Source: Mucilaginibacter ginsenosidivorans (GTDB taxonomy: Bacteria; Bacteroidota; Bacteroidia; Sphingobacteriales; Sphingobacteriaceae). Taken from it: DNA of 64,000 nucleotides. The stretch lies in contig NZ_CP042436.1 in NCBI RefSeq assembly GCF_007971025.1, forward strand, positions 1 to 64,000. Direction: 5' to 3'. The translations under genes were made by a program, and so were the position numbers. This document shows positions 28,702 through 38,495 of this stretch, one piece after another. Positions within the stretch are counted from its first letter, which is position 1. Each line of letters begins with the position of its first letter. The notes under the pieces were generated by a model, which was not told the DNA's origin, made no database searches, and saw only the letters and a list, made by a program, of their open reading frames with translations.

Positions 28702-29655
28702 ATGAGTATCACCCCCGAGATCGAATCGCGCCTGGCTTTACTTCAGGAAAAGTATGAAGCTATGGGCCAGGACATGGTATCGTACCTTGACGGCCTGCTG
28801 CATGCCGACTTCCTTACCTATTGGGATTACATCCATTTAGATACCCTACTGAGCCTGCAAAGCCCCAAAACGCCTTTCCCCGACGAGGAAATATTTATCA
28901 TGTACCACCAGATAACGGAGCTTTACTTTAAACTGGCGCTGCATGAGTGCAAGCAGATAACGGAAAAGGAAAACCTGACGGCTGATTTTTTTGCTGCGAG
29001 GGTACGCCGTATTAACCGTTATTTCGAGGCATTAACGCAATCGTTCGAGATCATGGTGGATGGGATGGAAAAGGACCAGTTCCTGCAATTCAGGATGTCG
29101 CTGCTGCCGGCAAGCGGTTTCCAGAGCGGGCAGTACAGGCTGATCGAGATATACGCGACCGATTTTATCAACCTGGTGGCGAAAGATAAACGCGGGGAAT
29201 TAGCTTCGGCGCCGGTAGAGGATCAATTCGAATACCTGTACTGGAAATTTGGCGCAACCGAACTATCCACCGGTAAAAAGACGCTGACCCTGCGGCAGTT
29301 TGAAAAGAAATATTCCAAACAATTCATCGAACTGGCGAAGGCTTGTACCCAATTAAACTTCAATGCCTTACTACAGCAGATGCAATATGAGCAACGGTCG
29401 GCCAAAGCGCTGGAGGATGAATTGCGCAGGCTGGACGTAAACGTAAACGTGAACTGGCCACTGTCGCATTATAAATCAGCAGTGCGCTACCTCGATCGCA
29501 AACCGGACGATATAAAAGCTACAGGCGGCACCAACTGGCAAAAATACCTGCCCCCGCGTTTCCAGAAACGCATCTTTTATCCTTCGCTATGGACAGCCGA
29601 ACAACTGGACAATTGGGGTAAGGCCTGGGTGGAGGATGTGCTTAACAGCAAATAG
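28702..29655 (+). CDS. kynA: Tryptophan 2,3-dioxygenase
   Basis: Haem enzyme that opens the indole ring of tryptophan to N-formylkynurenine. 317 residues from ATG 28702, where a frame to 28594 upstream would cross the promoter and is rejected. Family hallmarks: YWDYIHLDTLLSLQ, FIMYHQITELYFKLALHEC (the H-Q-x-x-E-L-x-F-K motif with haem-pocket residues), SFEIMVDGM, LPASGFQSGQYRLIE, and C-terminal YLPPRFQKRIFYPSLW. Somewhat longer than the 280-residue proteobacterial form. No other kynurenine-pathway gene is adjacent. Confidence 0.96.
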   Translation: MSITPEIESRLALLQEKYEAMGQDMVSYLDGLLHADFLTYWDYIHLDTLLSLQSPKTPFPDEEIFIMYHQITELYFKLALHECKQITEKENLTADFFAARVRRINRYFEALTQSFEIMVDGMEKDQFLQFRMSLLPASGFQSGQYRLIEIYATDFINLVAKDKRGELASAPVEDQFEYLYWKFGATELSTGKKTLTLRQFEKKYSKQFIELAKACTQLNFNALLQQMQYEQRSAKALEDELRRLDVNVNVNWPLSHYKSAVRYLDRKPDDIKATGGTNWQKYLPPRFQKRIFYPSLWTAEQLDNWGKAWVEDVLNSK

Positions 29656-29752
29656 TTCATGGTATTGCTTTTGCAGAAATAACTGCTCATCGAAAAATTT
29701 ATTTCCTGCTGACACCAATTGCATGTTCCTATCGTCTATCGATCTGAAACTC

Positions 29753-30160
29753 ATGAACACTATGAACATATCTAAAAATTTAAAAGCATCTTTTCTATTA
29801 TCCACTGTGCTATTTGCCTCATGCGGCATCATCAATAACTACTCGAGCCGGAACTGGCACGGCGGCGACGTAGGCGGGCATAACTACGCGTCGTTTGACG
29901 AAATGAACGGTCGCCAGGATTTCAAATTGCTTAACCCTGCGGCCGGCGATTTTAGCCTTAAATACACCGGCGATATAACCGAAGGCGAACTGCACCTGGT
30001 AATTAAACAGGGACGGAACATTATTGTGAACCGGGACGTAACCGGCAGCGTACGCGACTCGGTGCGCATCAGCGATGGCGGCAACCCCGATGTTAAGATC
30101 AGTGTTACCGGCAAACATGCAAGGGGGAAATACGATATCACCTACCCAACCAGCAAATAA
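29753..30160 (+). CDS. Small lipoprotein, hypothetical
   Basis: 135 residues from ATG 29753 (29762 also possible), with a signal peptide ending LFASC. The mature part contains NWHGGDVGGHNYASFDEMNG and then beta strands (GDFSLKYTGDITEGELHLVI; VTGKHARGKYDITYP) that look like a small beta-sandwich with a ligand-binding loop. A gene-caller start at 29636 gives a non-signal N-terminus and is not used. Family not recognised; no operon partner evident. Confidence 0.7.
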   Translation: MNTMNISKNLKASFLLSTVLFASCGIINNYSSRNWHGGDVGGHNYASFDEMNGRQDFKLLNPAAGDFSLKYTGDITEGELHLVIKQGRNIIVNRDVTGSVRDSVRISDGGNPDVKISVTGKHARGKYDITYPTSK

Positions 30161-30235
30161 AGAGGCGAGCGGTTACGCGAAAGTTTTCCTGTTATTCGGG
30201 ATGTTTTTAGTAGACAATGGGATTTTTTCGTCATA

Positions 30236-30256
30236 AATAGGTCATTCTCACCTATT
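30236..30256. promoter_or_regulatory. Inverted repeat AATAGGT / ACCTATT upstream of ilvE
   Basis: Perfect 7-bp arms with a 7-bp spacer, about 85 bp before the ilvE ATG, followed by the partly self-complementary TTCAC/GTGAA at 30255-30265. Candidate operator, weak on its own. Confidence 0.3.
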
Positions 30257-30339
30257 CACAGTGAACAATGATGTAGCAACTATGAACTGTTACCCAAAAT
30301 CCGTACCTTGCCCTTTTCCAATACCAATACACTAAGGCA

Positions 30340-31404
30340 ATGACTGATACACTGGACATCAAGATCACCAAGACGACCCATTCCCGCTTAAACGAGACGG
30401 ATTTCGACAATTTACCCTTCGGGAAAACATTTTCCGACCATATGTTTATGGCCGATTATTCCGATGGCGAATGGAAGAATTTTCAAATTATTCCCTATGG
30501 CGAAATTGGGTTGAGCCCGGCTATTTCAGCATTGCATTATGGCCAAGCTTTTTTCGAAGGCTTAAAGGCATACAAACATGCCGATGGGCAGGTATCCGTT
30601 TTCCGCCCGGATAAAAATGCTATCCGCTTTAATAAGTCGGCCGGGCGCCTGTGCATGCCTGAGCTTCCCGAAGAAATTTTTATACAAAGTATTGCCGCAG
30701 TTGTGGATGCTGATCGCGATTGGGTGCCTTCAAAAGCTAACCATGCATTATACATCCGCCCGTTTATGTTCGCTACCGACCCTTATTTGGGTGTAACACC
30801 ATCGGCGACATATAAATATATGGTTTTGATCGGCCCTGTTGGCCCGTATTTTTCAAAAACACTTCGTGTCAAAATAGAAACACATTATACCCGCGCTGCC
30901 GAAGGGGGTTTTGGCTATGCCAAAGCAGCCGGCAACTATGGCGGCAGTATGCTGCCTGCCCGTAAAGCTGCCGAAGAAGGTTTTGACCAACTGATATGGA
31001 CGGATGCCAAAGATCACCAGTACATAGAGGAAATGGGCGCTGCCAACGTTATGTTTGTGTTGGATGGTAAACTGATCACCCCATCAACCCGCGATACGAT
31101 CCTGGATGGCGTTACCCGCGATACCGTACTGACACTTGCCCGCGAGTGGGGTATGCCTGTTGAAGAGCGCCGCGTTTCAGTTGCTGAAATTCTTGAGGGT
31201 GCTAAAAATGGCAAGTTGCAGGATGCTTTTGGTGCCGGCACCGCTGCCACTATAGCCCCGGTTGGCTCTATCAGCCGTGATGGTGAAGAGTATTTTTTAG
31301 TCGATCCAAAAGAAAGAGAATTCTCTCAAAAGGTATTAAGAGAACTGGATGCTATAAAATATGGCCGCGTTACCGATACGCACGGGTGGAATTATATGGT
31401 GTAA
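30340..31404 (+). CDS. ilvE: Branched-chain amino-acid aminotransferase
   Basis: Transfers the amino group between glutamate and valine, leucine or isoleucine. 354 residues, type II (eukaryote-like) group. SALHYGQAFFEGLKAYK is the substrate-side motif, YAKAAGNYGGSML carries the PLP-binding Lys, and EEMGAANVMFV with the late PSTRDTILDGVTRDTVL match the family. Ends in a perfect bidirectional terminator. Confidence 0.96.
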   Translation: MTDTLDIKITKTTHSRLNETDFDNLPFGKTFSDHMFMADYSDGEWKNFQIIPYGEIGLSPAISALHYGQAFFEGLKAYKHADGQVSVFRPDKNAIRFNKSAGRLCMPELPEEIFIQSIAAVVDADRDWVPSKANHALYIRPFMFATDPYLGVTPSATYKYMVLIGPVGPYFSKTLRVKIETHYTRAAEGGFGYAKAAGNYGGSMLPARKAAEEGFDQLIWTDAKDHQYIEEMGAANVMFVLDGKLITPSTRDTILDGVTRDTVLTLAREWGMPVEERRVSVAEILEGAKNGKLQDAFGAGTAATIAPVGSISRDGEEYFLVDPKEREFSQKVLRELDAIKYGRVTDTHGWNYMV

Positions 31405-31429
31405 ATTATATTATCGTCCAGATAAATTA

Positions 31430-31455
31430 AAAAAGCTCCCTCTTGGGAGCTTTTT
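31430..31455. terminator. Bidirectional terminator after ilvE
   Basis: AAAAAGCTCCC, TCTT, GGGAGCTTTTT: a 6-bp GC-rich stem flanked by A and T runs. It serves ilvE and, on the other strand, the phosphoesterase operon, whose stop lies 19 bp away. Confidence 0.92.
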
Positions 31456-31473
31456 CTGTTATACAGGGCTTAG

Positions 31474-32670
31474 CTAATTTACCTTGAGCGATACCGTACT
31501 ACTTTTCCCGAACACTACTTTTTGCGCTGCATCCGCGGGTTTTGCGTTCCACAGGCATTCGCGCACGGTTAAAGTTTGCGTTTGAGGATCGAGGGAGATC
31601 AATTGGAATGACAATGAAGTCTCGTCCTTTGACGAGTATTTACCCTTCATCGGCGAATCGACCCTGAAAACAGGCAGATTGACGTTCTTATCCGGGCCAT
31701 GATACACATAAAATTCGTTCCAGTTACTGTTGCCGTGGAAATAGGCCTTAATGTTTGGATGCGCCTGTAAAAACTTCACAAAGCCGCGTTGTTCCTTAAT
31801 TGTAGCGCCATCATCCTGCGGGGCAACAGTACCATCTTTATAGTGTTCGGCAACCAGGTTTTCAAAACCACTTTCAACGATTATTTTATGAGGCGGCACC
31901 GGGTTGGTAAAATGCTTAGCCTCCGACTCGGGCTGGTCATGCGTGAATATAATAACCGGGGTTTTCCTGTTTACCGTATCCAAATCCTTTTGCATCCAAA
32001 TGCGCTGTGCCGAATCGGGCCACAGGGTGACAAACATCACGTGTATGCCTTTCATGTTATAGGAGTAATCGACCTTATCTTTAGCATAATCGTAGTTCTC
32101 GTTGGTTAAAGGTTTGGCCGGCGTCGGCATCATATTGTATATCTTAACCATCGAAGTAGGATCGGTAAGCGGCTTCATCGGTTTTGCGAATCCTATGGCG
32201 TTACTGATATCATGATTGCCCGGGATGACAAGTAGTTTTGCCGGTTGCCCGTTATGGCCCCTTACCGACAACAAATGCAAATAATCATTTTCGAACTGAG
32301 CCCATGAAGCGGCGGCGCTTTGTACCGGCGGCTGCATCCTGTTAGCTATATCGCCGCCTTCAATAACATAATCAATTGCGCCGACTCGCCTACCCGAACT
32401 TACCCCATTATCAGCAGGCAGCACAAGGCCCGGCAATGTATTGACCTGGCGGATAAGGGCCTCATTCACTTTATAACCGGCCACATTCGAATCGCCCCTG
32501 AACTTCGGCCGGGTAATGCCATAATGGGCGTCTGAGGTAAAGACCATATTAATTACCCGGTCGCCTGTTGATTGACCATGGCAGACGAACGAGTAGAAAA
32601 CAGCGCAAATAGCGGTAATCAACACCGGAAAAATTACATTACGCCGCATTTCACATGCTTTAGAGATCAT
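31474..32670 (-). CDS. Secreted metallophosphoesterase (calcineurin-like)
   Basis: 398 residues with a signal peptide (MISKACEMRRNVIFPVLITA..., cleavage near CHGQS). The binuclear-metal motifs are present: VFTSDAHYG (D-x-H), EGGDIANRM (GD), VIPGNHDIS (GNHD), then FTHDQPESEAKHF and YFHGNSNWNEFYV (H residues). The substrate is not determined by these motifs. The ATG overlaps the stop of the beta-propeller gene (ATGA), so it is translationally coupled. Last gene of the TonB-receptor operon, followed by the shared ilvE terminator. Confidence 0.9.
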   Translation of the reverse strand: MISKACEMRRNVIFPVLITAICAVFYSFVCHGQSTGDRVINMVFTSDAHYGITRPKFRGDSNVAGYKVNEALIRQVNTLPGLVLPADNGVSSGRRVGAIDYVIEGGDIANRMQPPVQSAAASWAQFENDYLHLLSVRGHNGQPAKLLVIPGNHDISNAIGFAKPMKPLTDPTSMVKIYNMMPTPAKPLTNENYDYAKDKVDYSYNMKGIHVMFVTLWPDSAQRIWMQKDLDTVNRKTPVIIFTHDQPESEAKHFTNPVPPHKIIVESGFENLVAEHYKDGTVAPQDDGATIKEQRGFVKFLQAHPNIKAYFHGNSNWNEFYVYHGPDKNVNLPVFRVDSPMKGKYSSKDETSLSFQLISLDPQTQTLTVRECLWNAKPADAAQKVVFGKSSTVSLKVN

Positions 32671-33674
32671 TTTCTTTTGTAGAAAGAGATAGTTGCCGGC
32701 ATACCGGGGTAGTCGCGTACTTCAGTGTCGGTATAATATCCCGAGCCGTCTGCCGCAAAGCCGATGCCCTCGCCCTGCGGTTCGTTGTTGGCGTATGGTG
32801 CATGTTCCGGCTTCGTCATCAAACCCGCAGATATGGATGTTCCGGCAGGAAGTTTCCAATACCATATTAATTCTTTGCTTCTTAGTAAAATTTCAGAACC
32901 ATCGGGTGAGATATCGCCCCCTGTCGCTTTGTTGAACAACAGTTTTACGACAGGTTCCATTACAGTGGCCGATGTGGTACTTTGCGGATAATGCGCAACA
33001 TAAATTTTTGATGCGTTACTTTCCTTGCTGGCAATATAAATATCCCTGGTCGACGGGTCGACCATAAGCGTTTCGGCATTGCGCGGGCCGTCGGGATATT
33101 TTAGTTCTAGTATATCAACCGTATCTATATTCAGGCGCAGCGGCAACGTTTTTCCCGTCAGATCGGGTTCGGCAAACCGGTACACAAAAACCGATTTATA
33201 TTTTGAATCGTTGTCGCCAATTTCGGCTACATATACATAGCTTTTTCCCGCAATGGGTCCCGGCCCAACGGCAATATCTTCCCAATCGCGATCACTGACG
33301 GGTGTTAAGGTGAGCGTACCCTTATCCCCGCCTGTAGCGTCGGTAAGGTAAACCTGGTTTGGGTTACCGCTATCGTTATGAATATACAGGATACCTGGGT
33401 TAATCCTGCTTGCGGCTATGCCGGATATTTCGACAAGATCGGTCCGGGCGAGATCATTAACAATGGGGGCAGACTCAAACGCTTTTGATGTGTCAAGCAG
33501 AAGCGGATCATAGGTGGGCGTTGTAAATACAACCGGTGTTTTCGCAACGGTGTCAGTCGTCTTGGGGGCAGTGATACTGGCCTTTTTGCAAGAAAAAAAA
33601 GAAAAGAATAAAAAACACAACAACCCGCCTCGAACAAAATATCGCATTATATTTTTGCTGAAACGGGTTGTCAT
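32667..33674 (-). CDS. Beta-propeller lipoprotein (hydrolase-like or phytase-like appearance)
   Basis: 335 residues. Lipoprotein signal (MRYFVRGGLLCFLFFSFFSC, Cys near 29) then a Ser/Thr/Pro-rich linker. The mature part is a propeller of repeated strands: LVEISGIAASRINPGILYIHNDSGNP, RDWEDIAVGPG, YVYVAEIGDNDS, YRFAEPDLTG. The DWEDIA and IGDN acidic loops resemble calcium-binding propeller enzymes such as esterase-like phytases, but I do not see the diagnostic 3-phytase motifs, so function is inferred only. Sits between a beta-helix lipoprotein and a metallophosphoesterase. Confidence 0.8.
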   Translation of the reverse strand: MTTRFSKNIMRYFVRGGLLCFLFFSFFSCKKASITAPKTTDTVAKTPVVFTTPTYDPLLLDTSKAFESAPIVNDLARTDLVEISGIAASRINPGILYIHNDSGNPNQVYLTDATGGDKGTLTLTPVSDRDWEDIAVGPGPIAGKSYVYVAEIGDNDSKYKSVFVYRFAEPDLTGKTLPLRLNIDTVDILELKYPDGPRNAETLMVDPSTRDIYIASKESNASKIYVAHYPQSTTSATVMEPVVKLLFNKATGGDISPDGSEILLRSKELIWYWKLPAGTSISAGLMTKPEHAPYANNEPQGEGIGFAADGSGYYTDTEVRDYPGMPATISFYKRK

Positions 33675-33694
33675 GTTATCGGTTATTTTTTTGA

Positions 33695-35122
33695 TTAGTG
33701 GTGGTTACCTGAACCGTCCATCTGGAAGCAGCCTATATCTTTTCCGGGAGCGGTAATGCCGCTTGAACCAAAGTTGTCATTGATAGGGATGCCAGAGGTT
33801 ATCGGTGTAAAGGCGGTAGTTGTACCTTTACCTACAGCCGGCGAATTTGCCTGCAGGTGGAAATCAAAACCATCCACAGAAGCCTGGTTAGCGAAATTCA
33901 AATTCGGGAGCGTGTAGTTAACAAATAAAGGGTTGTTTTTCCCTACCAGTGTTGTGCCGTCGTAAGCGAACCCGAAGGTGTATGTAGCGCCAAGGAACGA
34001 GGCCATGTTCGGGATATCAGTTGCCTGGGGATGGGTAACCACGGCCTGGGCAACGTTTGTCGGAACGATCTGGTTGGCCTGTGCAACGTTATCGACGTAG
34101 TAGAAATTATAACCGTATGAAGTTTTGTTGATCGGCCCGTCAGCGTGGCTTAGTGTATCAGCAAGGTATACCTTGGCCGTAACGTTGTTACCACCTGCAA
34201 TACGAACACCAAAATTACAATCGACGATAAGGTTGTTGTAAGCATAAGCTCTTGAGTTGTTCTCAATTTCGGCCGAACCGCTTCTTGCGCCATAAACTCC
34301 GTCATTCCTGAAGCCGTCATTAACATAGGTATTATTGTACATGGCAATCTGGGTTTGAACTGATCCGGTTGCGCCGTCGTTAGCAGATTTTGTACCGTTG
34401 GTAGCGCTGCCTATGATCAGGTTGTAGGCCATATTGCCTTGTGCACCGCCTTTTGCATTGAAACCGTCGCCGCCGGTACCACCACATTTTTCAAGCGTAT
34501 TTCTCATCATATTCAAATGGCCACCATAAAAGCGGACAGCATCATCAGGCGTACCATATATCCATGAATCTTCCAGGATGATAGCGCCGGTTGGATTTTG
34601 CCAGTAAATAGCATATTGATCGCCGGTAGACGGGCCATTGAAAGGAGGTGCTACCAATGCAGCGCCGGCAAAATCAAGATGTGTCCATTTAATAACCAGC
34701 AACGGGCAGGTAACGTCGCAATAAATGCCACCCCATCCGCCTTCATAAGCCGGATCAGTAGCAGCGGATGAATTGCCTGTAGTTTTAGTTTTTGACGGGT
34801 CGGTAATGATTATAGGAGCATCTTTCGTACCAAGGCTTAACAGGATACCTTTTACAATGAAAGTTGCGCCGTTATTTACTTTAATAGTAACACCTTTTTG
34901 AATCAAAAGGGTATCGCCTGCATTAACGGTTACGTCGCCAGAAACAGTATAGGTCTGGCTGGCAAGCATGGTGCCTTTTATAGCTCCCGACAGCGGAGCT
35001 GTATTGCTTACAGATTTCCCGACCTGAAGCAGCGGAGTTGAAATAACAGCCTTATCCTTCTTGCTGCACGATGCCAGCGCCAGAGCGGAGAGCAAAAACA
35101 AAACGTTTCTTAAATTTTTCAT
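33695..35122 (-). CDS. Right-handed beta-helix lipoprotein
   Basis: 475 residues; signal peptide with lipobox ALALASC (Cys 19). Starting with TYTVSGDVTVNAGDTLLIQKGVTIKV, the chain shows repeated short strand-turn coils with stacked Asn/Gly (NNGATFIVKG, NNTYVNDGF, NNLIVDCNF, NNVTAKV), a typical parallel beta-helix of polysaccharide-binding or lyase-like proteins. No catalytic residues can be picked out. Second gene of the TonB-receptor operon, taking the position SusD would occupy in a PUL. Confidence 0.82.
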   Translation of the reverse strand: MKNLRNVLFLLSALALASCSKKDKAVISTPLLQVGKSVSNTAPLSGAIKGTMLASQTYTVSGDVTVNAGDTLLIQKGVTIKVNNGATFIVKGILLSLGTKDAPIIITDPSKTKTTGNSSAATDPAYEGGWGGIYCDVTCPLLVIKWTHLDFAGAALVAPPFNGPSTGDQYAIYWQNPTGAIILEDSWIYGTPDDAVRFYGGHLNMMRNTLEKCGGTGGDGFNAKGGAQGNMAYNLIIGSATNGTKSANDGATGSVQTQIAMYNNTYVNDGFRNDGVYGARSGSAEIENNSRAYAYNNLIVDCNFGVRIAGGNNVTAKVYLADTLSHADGPINKTSYGYNFYYVDNVAQANQIVPTNVAQAVVTHPQATDIPNMASFLGATYTFGFAYDGTTLVGKNNPLFVNYTLPNLNFANQASVDGFDFHLQANSPAVGKGTTTAFTPITSGIPINDNFGSSGITAPGKDIGCFQMDGSGNHH

Positions 35123-35173
35123 GGTTAATTAATTAAATGATTGCTATTGGAAAATGGTTACTTAGTGTGCTTA

Positions 35174-38011
35174 TTAAAATTTAAACCGGAAACCCAGCAG
35201 GTAACGGGCATAGTACTTATCGTTCTCGATGGTTGCATAGTTGGGGCTCTCCTGCAGCGGCAGTTTACTATTACCGCTGTAGGCCTTGTTCTGCTGTTTT
35301 ACTATTAACTCGTAAGGGGTATTTAACAGGTTATTGACCTTGATGTAAATGATATAATGCTGGCTGAATTCCTTCTGTGCAGAAAAATCGAGGTTTACCG
35401 TAGGGCGCTCCCAGTTATCAAGATCCTTGTATAAAGACAATGTGTTTATCCTCTCGCCCGTATAAACCATGGCCAATTGCGCATCTATTTTATTTTTTGT
35501 GTTCTTATACAAAAGCGACACGTTGCCCACGTGGGCCGCCTGCCCCTGCAATGGCCGGGGTTGGCTCACTTCTATGTTGTGAAAGCTGTTGTCAGTCGGG
35601 TCGATGTATTGAAATTTCTTGGTCGAATTGATGAGAGAGTGGGTATAAGTGTAATTGCCCGATATACCTATATTACCGAAAAACTTTCTGAATACAGCTT
35701 CGATCCCATAGTTATGAGCGGTTCCAAAGTTGTTCGGGCTAAGTGTTAAGCTGGCCGAAAAGTTGGTTTGCACCAGCGCATATTCAATAGGATTGTTAAT
35801 GGTTTTGTAAAACGCGCCAACCATGAACTGATCGAGCCCGTTTGGAAAAACCTCGTAACGGAAATCATAATTATCAATAACGGAATGTTGCAAATCGGGG
35901 TTCCCCTGTGTAGGGAAATTATCCTGTCCAAAGCCGGTGTTATCAGGGTATGGAACCAGGTCGGAATACGCCGGGCGAAGGATCGACCTGAAATAAGAAG
36001 CCCGCAGGGCCTGAGTTTTACTTAACGAGTATTTTGCATTGATACCGGGCAAATAATCAGTATAGCTTATGTTGGCGCTTTTGCCTGCTATAGTTGCGGG
36101 TAACGAGGACACGTAAGACTGGCTGGTATTTTCGATCCTTAGTCCAAACAATACATCAAAACGTTCGCTGATAAAATATTTTACCTGGCCATATGCCGCC
36201 TGCACGTTCTCGGTAAAGGTGTATACACCGGCGTTGCTTGCAGCGTTGCCAAGCGGATCGGAGCCATTCCCGCCGCCGAAGAAGAATTTTGAGGCAGGGA
36301 TGGAAACATATTTCTGGTAAGTCGAATCAGGATCGGGAACAGCGTTCAGGGTGTATTGATTGTCGAAGTTATCCCTGCTCTTATGTCTTGCCATGCCACC
36401 AAAACCGATGATGGTTTTATGGCCTTTTATATCGGTGTTGTAGTGAAAATTAAGGTACCCCGAAATATCCTTGTCTGTGTTATGCGACCATTCTCTCGTT
36501 TCGGGGCGCACTTGTACCGGGCCGTAAGACACCGATGTGGCGACGCCGGTAGTATTTGGGTTTATCTGCTGCGTTGTGTTGAAACCGGCCATATCTGGCA
36601 GTTCCTGTTTCGCTTCTGAAACAGCAACTGACCAATCTGTCGTTAATGAGCGGGCCAGTTTATTATCGCCATGCAATATGGCGCTGTAAATACTTTGCAG
36701 GTCCTTGCGGGTTTGTGTTTCGTAGCTCTGCTGAAAGCCCCCGGTATAACCCTGGTACGAATAGTTGCCCAAAAGCAGGTCGTTGGTAAGCCTGGCGCGG
36801 TTTTCATCAAGCTGGAGGTAGGTACCAAACAAGCTTATTGAATTATCCTGGTTAAATTGATAATCAACCGTTGATATCAAACCAAGTCTGTTTGTAAGTG
36901 ACGAATATTGCCTGTCGAGATATTCCGGGAACACCTGCGTCATTTTGGCATTGGGCCCTGCAGCCGGGCCGAGCGTAGCATTTTCGACAAGTCTAAAGGT
37001 GTTGTTGCCGGCATAAGTATTTTGATAAGTACCGGAAAAAATGACACCGAGTTTTTTGTTCAGGAACCTGTCGCCGATAGTTAAGTTAAAATTGCTGTTT
37101 ACGGGAGTTTTCTTCGGCGATACGATGAGGTTCTGATAAGGAAAATCCGATACGGAAGCAGGAACGGTAAGGCCCCTTATCTCGGCAGGAGATCGAGAAT
37201 TTATTGAACCCGTGTTAAAGCTTTGGAATGAGCGGTTAGAAAATATCTGGCTATAACCGATGGCCGCATTTCCTTCCAGCCTCAATTCGTCAGGTGCCGT
37301 TTTCATCACCAGGTTGATGACGCCGCCGGAAGCATCCCCTTCCATATCGGGGGTTAATGATTTGGAAACCTCAATGCGTTCAATTAAGTCGGCAGGGAAT
37401 ATATCCAGGGGTACATAACGCTGTTTATTATCCGGGCTTGGTATCTTTATCCCATTGATCAAAGTCGTACTATACCGTGGGTCCATACCACGGATAATAG
37501 CATATTGGCCATCGCCGGTATTTCCACGCTGGACAGACACGCCTGAAACCCGGGCCATTACATTGGCCACGGTGATATCGGGCGAAATCGCTATCGAATT
37601 GGCGGAAACAATGTTCGTGAGGTTATTTGCGCGCTGTTCAGCTCTTTTTGCGTAGGCATCTGATTCCCTGTTGCCCCTTGCCGATATGGTAACCGTGCTT
37701 AGGCTCGCATAGCTTGATGTCATGTAAAAATTCAGCTTTACATTTTCGTCAGCCTTTAAGGTTAAGGTGGTGTCGATGGTTTTGTAACCTATGTAGGAAA
37801 CCTTTAAATGATAAGTGCCTGCGGGGATATTGTTTAACTGGTATTTCCCATTCAGCATGGAAGCTGTTTTAATACCGCGGGGACTTAAAAGGATGGAAGC
37901 CCCGACTAATTGCTCTTTGGAGTCCTTGTCAAAAATGTATCCCGAAATGGTAGAAGCGAAAGAAAAAGAAACGGACAGCAGGCAGATCAGACTGGTAAAA
38001 AATAGTTTCAT
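35174..38011 (-). CDS. TonB-dependent receptor with carboxypeptidase-like N-terminal domain
   Basis: 945 residues, outer membrane. Signal peptide to about residue 19 (SFAS), CarboxypepD-reg domain about 20-105 (ISGYIFDKDSKEQLVGASILLSP), plug about 130-240 (VMARVSGVSVQRGNTGDGQYAIIRGMDPRYST, then IEVSKSLTPDMEGDASGGVINLVMK), and a 22-strand barrel ending in the usual aromatic F. The CarboxypepD-reg plus plug arrangement is that of many Bacteroidota receptors but there is no SusD partner. First gene of an operon with beta-helix, propeller and phosphoesterase genes, so it most likely imports a substrate processed by them. No clear -7 box precedes it. Confidence 0.95.
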   Translation of the reverse strand: MKLFFTSLICLLSVSFSFASTISGYIFDKDSKEQLVGASILLSPRGIKTASMLNGKYQLNNIPAGTYHLKVSYIGYKTIDTTLTLKADENVKLNFYMTSSYASLSTVTISARGNRESDAYAKRAEQRANNLTNIVSANSIAISPDITVANVMARVSGVSVQRGNTGDGQYAIIRGMDPRYSTTLINGIKIPSPDNKQRYVPLDIFPADLIERIEVSKSLTPDMEGDASGGVINLVMKTAPDELRLEGNAAIGYSQIFSNRSFQSFNTGSINSRSPAEIRGLTVPASVSDFPYQNLIVSPKKTPVNSNFNLTIGDRFLNKKLGVIFSGTYQNTYAGNNTFRLVENATLGPAAGPNAKMTQVFPEYLDRQYSSLTNRLGLISTVDYQFNQDNSISLFGTYLQLDENRARLTNDLLLGNYSYQGYTGGFQQSYETQTRKDLQSIYSAILHGDNKLARSLTTDWSVAVSEAKQELPDMAGFNTTQQINPNTTGVATSVSYGPVQVRPETREWSHNTDKDISGYLNFHYNTDIKGHKTIIGFGGMARHKSRDNFDNQYTLNAVPDPDSTYQKYVSIPASKFFFGGGNGSDPLGNAASNAGVYTFTENVQAAYGQVKYFISERFDVLFGLRIENTSQSYVSSLPATIAGKSANISYTDYLPGINAKYSLSKTQALRASYFRSILRPAYSDLVPYPDNTGFGQDNFPTQGNPDLQHSVIDNYDFRYEVFPNGLDQFMVGAFYKTINNPIEYALVQTNFSASLTLSPNNFGTAHNYGIEAVFRKFFGNIGISGNYTYTHSLINSTKKFQYIDPTDNSFHNIEVSQPRPLQGQAAHVGNVSLLYKNTKNKIDAQLAMVYTGERINTLSLYKDLDNWERPTVNLDFSAQKEFSQHYIIYIKVNNLLNTPYELIVKQQNKAYSGNSKLPLQESPNYATIENDKYYARYLLGFRFKF

Positions 38012-38160
38012 TAAGGCGGAATTTTGCCCAAAGAAACCCCCTCAATTCTGTACAAAAACTGATTTTTTTGCCCACTGCGGGTTTGTTAACGAAAAGTTTT
38101 TTTTTGTTTAATATTAGGGGTGTATTCACAACAATAAGTCATATTCACCTAACATTAAAT

Positions 38161-38442
38161 TTACTCAACTGAAACAGTCAAACCTTCCTGCTGCAATATC
38201 TTCCGGTAAATTTCCATTTCGGTAAACGACCCTTCCAACACGGCGCATTTGCCTTCGTTGTGCACTTTCCAGGCTATCTTTTCGGCCTGCGATTCGGAGT
38301 AATCCAGGTATTTCATCATGCAAAATATTACGTGGTCAAATGTATTGACATCGTCGTTCCATAAAATCAAACGATGCATTTCCTTGAGGCCGGCAAGTAT
38401 TTCCTCAAGTGTTAAGGTCTCTTCCTGTGTTTCTGTTGGCAT
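38161..38442 (-). CDS. clpS: ATP-dependent Clp protease adaptor ClpS
   Basis: 93 residues. ClpS delivers N-degron substrates to ClpA(P). The hallmark region LILWNDDVNTFDHVIFCMMKYL carries the NDD and the hydrophobic N-degron pocket residues, then EKIAWKVHNEGKCAVLEGSFTEME, matching ClpS. An N-terminal acidic extension (TQEETLTLEE) is short. Own -7 box 10 nt upstream. Confidence 0.94.
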   Translation of the reverse strand: MPTETQEETLTLEEILAGLKEMHRLILWNDDVNTFDHVIFCMMKYLDYSESQAEKIAWKVHNEGKCAVLEGSFTEMEIYRKILQQEGLTVSVE

Positions 38443-38452
38443 ATTGTAATGA

Positions 38453-38460
38453 CAAAATTA
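38453..38460 (-). promoter_or_regulatory. -7 promoter box (TAATTTTG) of clpS
   Basis: Exact TAnnTTTG on the minus strand, 10 nt before the clpS ATG. Confidence 0.45.
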
Positions 38461-38495
38461 CCTAAATGAAATAATAAAAAGGTCATTAGATTTCA

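Noticed and set aside
32667..33674. Identification as a 3-phytase
   Set aside because: The DWEDIA and IGDN loops are suggestive, but the diagnostic DDPAIW-type 3-phytase motifs are absent.
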